64,000 bases of DNA, from positions 186,001 to 250,000 of the forward strand of contig NZ_JACCBX010000003.1 in NCBI RefSeq assembly GCF_013409995.1, written 5' to 3'. Both the position numbers and the translations under genes were made by a program. Positions 6,580 to 13,980 of the stretch are shown piece after piece (within the stretch, counting starts at the first letter, position 1; each line of letters starts with the position of its first letter). The notes beneath the pieces are model-generated. The model saw nothing but the letters and a program-made list of their open reading frames with translations, was not told where the DNA came from and searched no databases. Source of the stretch: Neobacillus driksii. Lineage in GTDB: Bacteria > Bacillota > Bacilli > Bacillales > Cytobacillaceae.

Positions 6580-9099
6580 ATGGCAGAATCGAGAGAGGAG
6601 CGCCGTAAAAAACTCCAACAGTCCAAAGGAAAACAAAAAGCGAAGAAAAAACCTAGCGGTATCGTTAAAAAAATTCTTCTAGTTCTTGTAGCACTTGGAA
6701 TTATTGGTATTTTGGCTGGCGTTGGAACTTTTGCTTATTTAGTAAAGGATACTCCTAAACTTGATCCAAAATTATTAAAAGACCCCATCTCTTCTAAAGT
6801 TTTAGATAAAGATGGCGAGCTGATTGCAGAAGTTGGTTCGGTAAATCGTGAATACGTAAACTACAAGGATATACCAAAACTTGTTGAAGATGCCGTTTTA
6901 GCAGTGGAGGATGTTCGATTTTATAAACACCATGGTTTGGATCCCATCCGCTTGGCAGGTGCGGTTGTTGCCAATTTCCGTGAAGGATTTGGTTCTGAAG
7001 GCGCAAGTACGATTACACAGCAGGTTATTAAAAATTCATTTTTGACACCTGAAAAAACCATCAAGCGTAAAGTCCAGGAAGCATGGATGGCCTATCAGCT
7101 TGAACAAAAATATACAAAGCACCAAATTTTTGAAATGTATGTGAACAAAGTCTTTGTATCTGAAAATAGCCATGGTCTTGCGACGGCTTCAAAGATCTTT
7201 TATGGAAAACCATTAAGTGAGCTTACCCTTCCAGAAGCCGCACAGCTGGCTGGAATGCCGCAAAGCCCAAATAATTACAATCCATTTGATCACCCTGATT
7301 TAGCAGAAAAGAGACGTAATATTGTTTTAATGTTAATGGAACAGCATGGATATATCACTAAAGAGCAATTAGAAGAAGCAAAAAGTGTGCCTGTAACAGC
7401 CTCATTAGTAAAAGAAGAGGAAAGAGTAAGAGATGAGAAGCCGTTTGATTCATTTGTTGATGCGGTTATAGATGAAGTAGAGGAGCAAGGTGACTTTGAT
7501 ATCTTCTCAGATGGGTTAACCATTCATACAACCCTTGATCAAAGTGCACAATTGCAAGTAAATACCATACTTAATACTGATGAAGTTATCAACTATCCTG
7601 ATGCTGAATTTCAGGCAGGGATAGCTCTCATTGACACAAAAACAGGTGAAATCCGTGCAATTGGCGGCGGACGTAACCAAGAAGTCAGCCGTGGGTTTAA
7701 CTACGCGATTGACACGCAGCGGCAGCCCGGTTCGACCATTAAACCAGTTCTCGATTACGCCCCTGCTATAGAATACCTTAATTGGGGTACCTATCAGACA
7801 ATTGAGGATAAACCGATTAAATATTCCACTGGCCAAGAATTTGGCAACTGGGATAACAAATATATGGGAGCAATATCTATGCGTACTGCCCTGCAGTATT
7901 CCAGAAATACTCCTGCCGTCCAAGCTCTTCAGCAGGTTGGTTTAGAAAAGGCTAAAGAATTTGCTATTAACCTGGGCATTCCATTAAAAGAAATTTATGA
8001 ATCCTATGCCATCGGCGGCTTTGGAGACAAAACAGTAGGAGTATCTCCTCTCCAAATGGCCGGAGCCTATAGTGCTTTTGGAAATAACGGAATGTATACT
8101 AAACCTTATGCAGTCAAAAAAATTGTCCTTCGAGATGGGACAGTTCTTGACACTGCACCAGAATCAAAAGTTGTCATGAAGGATTCTACTGCTTTCATGA
8201 TTACAGATATGTTAAAGAGCGTTCTTGTTTCTCCAGGTACTGGTACAGCAGCAAAGGTTCCAGGACTTCCAATTGCAGGGAAAACAGGTACCACTAACTA
8301 TTCAGAAGCTGATATGAAAAAATGGAATATTACTAGCAGCAAGGTTGTTCCCGATGCATGGTTTGCAGGGTACACAACCAACTACACTGCGGCTGTTTGG
8401 ACGGGTTATTCCAGTATTAAAACACCTATTCAACCAGGAGCGGACCAAAAAATCGCACAATTAATCTTTAAGAATCTCATGGAATATGTATCTAAAGATA
8501 TCAAGACACCTGACTTCTCTGTTCCTGACAGCGTGCAAAAGGTTAGAATTGAAAAAGGTTCTAAACCACCTGCATTAGCAAGCGAATTTACTCCGAACAG
8601 TGAGGTCATTACAGAGTATGCCGTGAAAGGTCATGCACCAAAAACGGTCTCAGAGAAATTCAACAAGATTGCTGCACCTAGCAATCCACAAGCAGTCTAT
8701 GATGCAGGAAAAAATAATGTGACCCTAACATGGGATTACAACAAACAAGATAATGCTAATGTTCAATTTGAAATAACAGTTTCTGATGGCATTGAACCAA
8801 ACACATCAACTGTTACAGAAAGAGTGGTTACACTTCAGAATCCAACACCGGGCACAACGTATAGCATTACAATCACAGCTATTATAGACGGTAAGAGAAG
8901 TGATCCAGCAACAACCTCTGTCCAAATACCTTTGCCTCAACAGGAAGAATCGGATGATGGTAACGGTACCGGAAATGGTAATGGTACTGGTAATGGTAAT
9001 GACGAAGGTGACGGTACCGGTAGTGATGAACCTGTAACTACAGAGCCAGGGAATAGCAACGGTAATGGCAACGGAAACGGTAATGGTAATGGAGGATAA
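6580..9099 (+). CDS. ponA: Class A penicillin-binding protein 1A/1B (PonA)
   Basis: A bifunctional cell-wall synthase that polymerises glycan strands and cross-links peptides. From ATG 6580 it is 839 residues. It has a basic cytoplasmic N-terminus, one membrane anchor (about residues 33-55, ILLVLVALGIIGILAGVG) and a glycosyltransferase domain with EDVRFYKHHGLD and GASTITQQ. The transpeptidase has Ser385 in STIK, SRN, and KTGT at 568-571. A fibronectin-III-like module follows (about 695-785), then a Gly/Asn-rich tail. AAAGGAAGG (6562-6570) sits 9 bases before ATG 6580 and inside the frame of the earlier ATG at 6559. A strong terminator follows. Confidence 0.97.
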   Translation: MAESREERRKKLQQSKGKQKAKKKPSGIVKKILLVLVALGIIGILAGVGTFAYLVKDTPKLDPKLLKDPISSKVLDKDGELIAEVGSVNREYVNYKDIPKLVEDAVLAVEDVRFYKHHGLDPIRLAGAVVANFREGFGSEGASTITQQVIKNSFLTPEKTIKRKVQEAWMAYQLEQKYTKHQIFEMYVNKVFVSENSHGLATASKIFYGKPLSELTLPEAAQLAGMPQSPNNYNPFDHPDLAEKRRNIVLMLMEQHGYITKEQLEEAKSVPVTASLVKEEERVRDEKPFDSFVDAVIDEVEEQGDFDIFSDGLTIHTTLDQSAQLQVNTILNTDEVINYPDAEFQAGIALIDTKTGEIRAIGGGRNQEVSRGFNYAIDTQRQPGSTIKPVLDYAPAIEYLNWGTYQTIEDKPIKYSTGQEFGNWDNKYMGAISMRTALQYSRNTPAVQALQQVGLEKAKEFAINLGIPLKEIYESYAIGGFGDKTVGVSPLQMAGAYSAFGNNGMYTKPYAVKKIVLRDGTVLDTAPESKVVMKDSTAFMITDMLKSVLVSPGTGTAAKVPGLPIAGKTGTTNYSEADMKKWNITSSKVVPDAWFAGYTTNYTAAVWTGYSSIKTPIQPGADQKIAQLIFKNLMEYVSKDIKTPDFSVPDSVQKVRIEKGSKPPALASEFTPNSEVITEYAVKGHAPKTVSEKFNKIAAPSNPQAVYDAGKNNVTLTWDYNKQDNANVQFEITVSDGIEPNTSTVTERVVTLQNPTPGTTYSITITAIIDGKRSDPATTSVQIPLPQQEESDDGNGTGNGNGTGNGNDEGDGTGSDEPVTTEPGNSNGNGNGNGNGNGG

Positions 9100-9111
9100 A
9101 ACTCCGCTAAC

Positions 9112-9150
9112 AAAAAAGCGTCTAGCCCTTTTGGCTTAGACGCTTTTTTA
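9112..9150 (+). terminator. Terminator of ponA, overlapping the ypoC 3' end
   Basis: A long stem, AAAAAGCGTCTAGCC with GGCTTAGACGCTTTTT (one mismatch or bulge), has a CTTTT loop and ends in T6. It works on either strand. The final codons and stop of ypoC on the minus strand are inside it. Confidence 0.85.
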
Positions 9151-9523
9151 CGATATTTTTTTTAGCCAATAGTTTTTCTTGCTCTATAAACAACTCGGAG
9201 AGCTGGCGGTATGAATGAAATAAGTTAGGCCTAGAAAGTATATATGTTAATCTTTCTTCGAAATTAACCGGTTTGATCTCAAATTGATTGAAAGGAATAG
9301 GTTCCTTTGAATTAACTTGTCTACCATTTGACCAATATAAAAATTGAATAAAATAGATAATCCCTTTCTTCATTAATTGAAGTGTGGCTTGTTGATCTCG
9401 ATTACGATAAAGAGTTTCAAGGTCAGATTTTACTCCGTCCCATTTCGATATTAAGAAAGAAATATTCACTTCCGAAGCTTCTAATTCCAGTTCCTCTAGA
9501 TAAGGGATGATTAGTTTATCCAT
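9122..9523 (-). CDS. ypoC: YpoC family protein
   Basis: A 133-residue soluble helical protein of unknown function that matches YpoC by position and by the motif KKGIIYFIQFLYWSNGR in the middle. It has a Lys-rich C-terminus and no membrane segment. Its start overlaps the nth stop by 8 bases, so the two are translationally coupled. The end of the gene forms one arm of the convergent ponA terminator. Confidence 0.8.
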   Translation of the reverse strand: MDKLIIPYLEELELEASEVNISFLISKWDGVKSDLETLYRNRDQQATLQLMKKGIIYFIQFLYWSNGRQVNSKEPIPFNQFEIKPVNFEERLTYILSRPNLFHSYRQLSELFIEQEKLLAKKNIVKKRLSQKG

Positions 9524-10178
9524 TCACTATTTCCCTCGCTTTCATTCTCTTTTTACCTTCCCTGCAAAGCTCTAATAATGGACAGCTAGGACATTGTGGA
9601 TTTTGTGCTTTGCAATGATACCTTCCGAAGAAAATCAATCTATGATGAGTAACAGACCACTCGTCCTTGGGTACTTTTTTCATTAATGTCTTTTCAACTT
9701 CTAATACGGAATCCTTCCAGCGGCATATTCCAAGGCGCTTACTTACCCTCTCGACATGTGTATCCACCGCGATAGCAGGAATATTAAATGCTACCGATAC
9801 AACAACATTTGCCGTTTTTCTGCCAACACCAGGAAGTTTTGTTAATTCATCACGATCACGCGGGACTTCACCATCGTATTCATCCAAAAGTAATCGGCAC
9901 AAACTTTGGATATTTTTTGCTTTGTTTCTGTAGAGTCCGATCGAGCGTATATCATTTTGCAGTTCCTCTATTGGTACACTTAAATAATCTTCAGGAGTTT
10001 TGTACTTTTTAAATAATTCCTTGGTCACCTTATTGACAAGGACATCCGTACATTGAGCAGACAATGCCACAGCAATGACCAGCTCAAATGGATTTGAATG
10101 TACTAGTTCACAATGTGCATCAGGGAACATTTCGTCCATTTTATCTAGACAAAAACGTATTTGTGTATTGTTTAACAA
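9516..10178 (-). CDS. nth: Endonuclease III (DNA glycosylase/AP lyase)
   Basis: A 220-residue base-excision repair enzyme that removes oxidised pyrimidines and cuts at abasic sites. The helix-hairpin-helix reads LPGVGRKTANVV and carries the catalytic Lys (GRK). The catalytic Asp is in IAVDTHVERV. The C-terminal [4Fe-4S] loop C-x6-C-x2-C-x5-C is intact (CKAQNPQCPSCPLLELC). It lies downstream of dnaD and is separated from it by a hairpin. The length is typical. Confidence 0.97.
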   Translation of the reverse strand: MLNNTQIRFCLDKMDEMFPDAHCELVHSNPFELVIAVALSAQCTDVLVNKVTKELFKKYKTPEDYLSVPIEELQNDIRSIGLYRNKAKNIQSLCRLLLDEYDGEVPRDRDELTKLPGVGRKTANVVVSVAFNIPAIAVDTHVERVSKRLGICRWKDSVLEVEKTLMKKVPKDEWSVTHHRLIFFGRYHCKAQNPQCPSCPLLELCREGKKRMKAREIVNG

Positions 10179-10230
10179 AGAAAGTCACCTGCCATGAGTA
10201 TTAATATATTAGTAAATAAAATGGAAACAA

Positions 10231-10252
10231 ACGAGAGGAATTTTCCTCTCGT
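10231..10252 (-). terminator. Hairpin after dnaD
   Basis: A perfect inverted repeat, ACGAGAGGAA with TTCCTCTCGT, has almost no loop. On the minus strand it is followed by TTTGTTTCC. It sits between the dnaD stop and nth and is probably a terminator or attenuator that partly separates the genes. Confidence 0.6.
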
Positions 10253-10261
10253 TCTGTATAC

Positions 10262-10966
10262 TTATTGCTCCAGCCAATTGTAAAATGGCACAGAAGTAGT
10301 TGTAGAGGCTTGAGTATCTTGAGCAGGTCTATTTGGTGTTTGCTTTTGGCGAAACTTTCGTCCATGATTTTTAGCCTGTTCAATCGTTTTTATCCCATTC
10401 TTTTTCCATTCAAAAAGAATCCTGTCAATATACCGGAAATTTAACTTTCCTGACATGACCGATTCTCTAAGTGCTGCCTTTATGATAATGGAATCATGAT
10501 GGTCATCATCCATCCACATAGCTAACGATTCACATTCAAACGGGGATAGAGGACGGCCAAATTCCTTCTCAAAACACGTGTAAAGATCGCTTTCGTCTGC
10601 CTTCTTGGTAACTTCTTCTATCTGTTTATTTTTCATTAAAAATTGTTCAACAAGTCGTTCCCATAAAGGTTGAACGGAGTATTTTTCAAACCTGATTCCA
10701 TCTTGAGAGTATTCATCTATGATTTCAATAAACCCTTTTTGGATTAATCTTCGCAGAATATCGTTGCATTCCGAAACGTTAATCGTCATACGTAAGGAAA
10801 GCTCTTCTGGGGTAGGGAAGTCATTTCCCTTTTCTATAAAGGTAATAATATTTAATAAAAGAACAAGTTCATATTCATTAAGATTCATATTTCGGTACTC
10901 AGAAAATAATACAGCGGGAACTGTTATATTACCTTCCTGAAGCCATGATAATATATTTGTTTTCAT
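10262..10966 (-). CDS. dnaD: Replication initiation protein DnaD
   Basis: A 234-residue primosomal protein needed with DnaB and DnaI to load the replicative helicase. The N-terminal winged-helix oligomerisation domain covers about residues 1-115 (NMNLNEYELVLLLNIITFIEKG). The C-terminal DnaD-like domain covers about 135-200 and ends in the diagnostic YIDRILFEWKKNGI (the YxxxILxxWxxxG motif). A basic, Thr/Gln/Pro-rich tail follows. In B. subtilis asnS lies between dnaD and aspB; here aspB is the next gene upstream. Confidence 0.95.
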   Translation of the reverse strand: MKTNILSWLQEGNITVPAVLFSEYRNMNLNEYELVLLLNIITFIEKGNDFPTPEELSLRMTINVSECNDILRRLIQKGFIEIIDEYSQDGIRFEKYSVQPLWERLVEQFLMKNKQIEEVTKKADESDLYTCFEKEFGRPLSPFECESLAMWMDDDHHDSIIIKAALRESVMSGKLNFRYIDRILFEWKKNGIKTIEQAKNHGRKFRQKQTPNRPAQDTQASTTTSVPFYNWLEQ

Positions 10967-11050
10967 CTATAAGACACCTCTTGATTAGTATAACATGAAC
11001 AACCTCTCTCTAGTAAGAGGATTGGAATAACCAGATTTTATAATAAAAGT

Positions 11051-11075
11051 AAAAAGCCTGCAGAAGCAGACTTTT
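11051..11075 (-). terminator. Terminator of aspB
   Basis: AAAAAG-x-CTGC pairs with GCAG-x-CTTTTT across a 4-base loop, with one mismatch in the stem. Read from aspB, the hairpin is followed by a T run. It separates aspB from dnaD. Confidence 0.8.
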
Positions 11076-11093
11076 TCAGGTCATCCAATATTT

Positions 11094-12287
11094 TTAATCT
11101 TGACGTTTTGATTCAACAAATTCCTTCATTCTTGCTACAGCTTTCTCTAGTAAATCTAGTGAGGTTGCATAGGACAGACGGATATTGTCTGGAGTACCGA
11201 ACCCAGAGCCTGGAATCACCGCTACCTTAGCCTCTACTAATAATGCTTCAACGAATGCATCAACATCCGGATATCCTGTTATTTCAGCTGCTTCCTTAAC
11301 ATTTGGATATAAGTAAAAAGCTCCTTGAGGCTTTACACAGGTAAAACCGGGGATTGAAACTAATTGATTATAAATCACTTCTAACCGATGTTCAAATGCC
11401 TGCCGCATTTCCTCTACTGGCTCCTGAGGACCATTATAGGCTGCAATAGAGGCATACTGTGCAGTTGTCGTAGGATTAGAGGTACTATGACTCGCAAGAT
11501 TGGTCATCGCCTCGATAATCTCCCTATTGCCTGCAGCATAGCCGATACGCCATCCTGTCATAGAGTGTGATTTCGAAACTCCATTAATCACAATGGTCTG
11601 TTCCTTTAATTCTGGAGATAGCTGCGCAATCGATACATGTTTATTTTCACCATATATAAGCTTTTCATAAATCTCATCCGAAACGATTAATATATTTTTT
11701 TCGAGGCATAATTTACCTAACTCCTGCAGTTCCTCCGCTGTATAAATAACACCTGTCGGATTACTTGGCGAGTTGATAATAACTGCTCTCGTTCTTTCCG
11801 AAATGACCGAACCTAACTGTTCAGGTGTAATCTTAAAACTTTGTGACTCTAATCCATCTACGTATACAGGAACGCCGCCCGCTAATTTAACTTGCTCAGG
11901 ATAGCTTACCCAATAAGGTGTCGGGATAATAACCTCATCACCTTCATTTAAGAGCACTTGAAAAAGCGTATATAACACATGTTTCGCACCGTTTCCTACG
12001 ATGATTTCATTTAGTTTATAGGAAAGACCTTGGTCTCTTTCAAATTTTTCAATAATGGCTTTCTTTAATGCTGGTAAGCCTGCTGAAGGAGTGTACTTTG
12101 TATGCCCTTCATTCATAGACCTTGTTGCAGCATCTAAAATATGCTGTGGAGTGTTATAATCGGGTTCACCAGCACCTAAACCAATCACATCCACCCCTTG
12201 ATCCTTTAGTTCTTTTGCCTTTGCTGTAATTGCTAATGTGGTTGACGGTGTTAGTGATAGTACCCTATTTGCTAATTTAACTGCCAT
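11094..12287 (-). CDS. aspB: Aspartate aminotransferase, PLP-dependent, class I
   Basis: A 397-residue enzyme interconverting aspartate and 2-oxoglutarate with oxaloacetate and glutamate. Family marks are the NPTG loop (SPSNPTGVIYT), the SDEIYEKL Asp-Tyr segment, the PLP lysine in VSKSHSMTGWRIGY, and the C-terminal Arg in DNIRLSYA. I chose ATG 12287, which follows GGAGGAGAAGGAA; the frame runs 18 codons further up without a better site. The gene starts 26 bases after the ypmB stop, so ypmA-ypmB-aspB can be one transcript. Other class I aminotransferase substrates are possible. Confidence 0.93.
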   Translation of the reverse strand: MAVKLANRVLSLTPSTTLAITAKAKELKDQGVDVIGLGAGEPDYNTPQHILDAATRSMNEGHTKYTPSAGLPALKKAIIEKFERDQGLSYKLNEIIVGNGAKHVLYTLFQVLLNEGDEVIIPTPYWVSYPEQVKLAGGVPVYVDGLESQSFKITPEQLGSVISERTRAVIINSPSNPTGVIYTAEELQELGKLCLEKNILIVSDEIYEKLIYGENKHVSIAQLSPELKEQTIVINGVSKSHSMTGWRIGYAAGNREIIEAMTNLASHSTSNPTTTAQYASIAAYNGPQEPVEEMRQAFEHRLEVIYNQLVSIPGFTCVKPQGAFYLYPNVKEAAEITGYPDVDAFVEALLVEAKVAVIPGSGFGTPDNIRLSYATSLDLLEKAVARMKEFVESKRQD

Positions 12288-12313
12288 TTCCTTCTCCTCC
12301 TGCTCCAATGAAG

Positions 12314-12787
12314 CTATAAATTTTCGATTTTTTTTAGCCATTCACCTGTTTTAAAATCAACATAATAATAATTTATTAAATTATTTTCAGAACGATAGTA
12401 TATTTCCCATAATGGGATACTATTTTCCATTCCTAATTTTACAGAAATAATCTTTTTTGGACTTTTCTCTTCCAAAAGTCTTTGCACTGCATCCTCTTTT
12501 GAAATTCCATTTTTCCGTTTATCCCAAATTACTTTCTTGCTCTTCTCAGGAATCCATACGATAATATTTTCGCCTTTTTTATTTTTCCCCTCAAGAACAC
12601 TTACGGTTTCTGTTCCGTGGTAAATATGGAAGTCCTCTACTTCACTTAACTCGACCTTTTCCTTTGCCAAGGAGACAGCTTTTTCTTCTGCCACATTGAG
12701 CGGCTCTTGGGCGCTTGCATATACCTTAACAAAAAACCCTACACAAACAGCAATAAATAAAACTAGAAATAAAATTATTTTTTTCAT
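12314..12787 (-). CDS. ypmB: YpmB, membrane-anchored PepSY-domain protein
   Basis: A 157-residue protein with one N-terminal hydrophobic segment (residues 4-22, a signal anchor or signal peptide). Two PepSY-like repeats follow, ending in LWEIYYRSENNLINYYYVDFKTGEW, a typical PepSY strand pattern. The protein is extracytoplasmic. PepSY domains often inhibit peptidases or sit in cell-wall proteins; the specific role of YpmB is unknown. It lies between ypmA and aspB as in B. subtilis. Confidence 0.85.
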   Translation of the reverse strand: MKKIILFLVLFIAVCVGFFVKVYASAQEPLNVAEEKAVSLAKEKVELSEVEDFHIYHGTETVSVLEGKNKKGENIIVWIPEKSKKVIWDKRKNGISKEDAVQRLLEEKSPKKIISVKLGMENSIPLWEIYYRSENNLINYYYVDFKTGEWLKKIENL

Positions 12788-12873
12788 TGTACTCCACTTC
12801 TTCCAGCTACGGCTCCTACCTTTTCGGACGTTTCAATCCGTCAAAGTTGGACAGTTTCCTCCGCTTTACATCT

Positions 12874-13044
12874 TTATGTACGATAAATAGTAAAGATAGC
12901 TTTACTTTGATCTTTTTTGTCGAGTGCCAAGCCGAACATTAGGTCCTGTTGTTTTAATGTTCGGTTAAGGGCATCAACAATTTTGTATAAGTCCGGACTA
13001 TGCTGAAGCTTTACAGTCGAGAGGACTTCTATTTTTGATTCCAT
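12874..13044 (-). CDS. ypmA: YpmA family small protein
   Basis: A 56-residue protein, MESKIEVLSTVKLQHSPDLYKIVDALN... ending in AIFTIYRT. It has the beta-alpha-alpha-beta pattern of the conserved, uncharacterised YpmA family and the same length as the B. subtilis protein. GGAGG lies 6 bases before ATG 13044. The gene is easily missed because longer spurious frames cover it on the other strand. Confidence 0.88.
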   Translation of the reverse strand: MESKIEVLSTVKLQHSPDLYKIVDALNRTLKQQDLMFGLALDKKDQSKAIFTIYRT

Positions 13045-13078
13045 AGTATTCCTCCTTTATCTCTCTAAAGCAATAATA

Positions 13079-13933
13079 TCAGCTATAGTCTTCCTTTTCT
13101 ACAGGAAAGGTGAATACTTCATAGTTATTTTCAGTAAATTTTATTGTTATCGTCCCATGCTTTTTGGTAAAAAAGACTTCTGACCATGTATCCTGCAAAT
13201 CATAGATAATATCAGGGTCAGGCTGATGCTGCTCTGACTCAAACAGAATCGATATTTGCGGATTCACATATTGAATCAATTTCTCCGATAGCGAATCTTC
13301 TATAGCCCAGTTCGGTACTTTAAAAATTGTAACGTCATCTAAAGTTTTCTTTAATAAATTTTCTTCTACATAATCACTAGAGGAAGTCATTAAAAAAATC
13401 CGATGTTTAAAAAACTTCAGCGTAAAATCAATTCCTTCATTCTCACCATTTCCGGCAAATAGAACCTCGGCGGATAAATCGGGAAATAGGTCTTGAGTTG
13501 TGCCCTCGTTCCATGATATAACTTCTACTTCGGGAAAGGACTCCTTCTTATTTTTTAATTCGTTTGTTATCTCAGGTGTTGAAATCAATTTCTTTACGTT
13601 ATATTTTGATATGATTTGAGTGAGTTGGTCAACAAACAGATTTTGACGATTTGTAATGATTAGTGTTGAAACTTCTTTAACACCGTATGTTTTCAGTATT
13701 TCACTTAAGTCCTCGCCTGTTTCTTCTCCACCCATATTAACCAAGATATTTTCTCCATTAGAGCCTTGAATAAGGGTAGCCTCACCATCACCTAAACCCA
13801 AAAAAGTAACAGCAATCTCATGGTCGTTCAAATTTAAGTCGATACTTTCAACATTACCATATTCAAAAGAAGAGGCACTTGCAATCGAAGAGAACTGAAA
13901 AAAGATTGCTGCCATAAGTAATAACCATTTCAT
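13079..13933 (-). CDS. Secreted degenerate metallo-beta-lactamase-fold protein
   Basis: 284 residues starting at ATG 13933 after GGGAGGT. The N-terminus is a signal peptide, MKWLLLMAAIFFQFSSIASA. The rest follows the ComEC/Rec2 C-terminal-type metallo-beta-lactamase fold: AVTFLGLGDGEATLIQ for the usual FLDVGQGDA-LI, ILVNMGG for ILIDGG, YGVKEVSTLIITN for LGV-LLILTH, then VTIFKVPN for VLKVPHHGS. Every metal-binding His/Asp of THxxxDH and the PHHGS block is replaced (TNRQNLFVD, VPNWAIE). It is therefore probably a non-catalytic extracellular relative (inference). The gene is not found between ypmA and dinG in B. subtilis. Binding partners are unknown. Confidence 0.75.
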   Translation of the reverse strand: MKWLLLMAAIFFQFSSIASASSFEYGNVESIDLNLNDHEIAVTFLGLGDGEATLIQGSNGENILVNMGGEETGEDLSEILKTYGVKEVSTLIITNRQNLFVDQLTQIISKYNVKKLISTPEITNELKNKKESFPEVEVISWNEGTTQDLFPDLSAEVLFAGNGENEGIDFTLKFFKHRIFLMTSSSDYVEENLLKKTLDDVTIFKVPNWAIEDSLSEKLIQYVNPQISILFESEQHQPDPDIIYDLQDTWSEVFFTKKHGTITIKFTENNYEVFTFPVEKEDYS

Positions 13934-13980
13934 ACACATACCTCCCATATTATTAGGATGTGTAATTTTTCCAAATTTCA

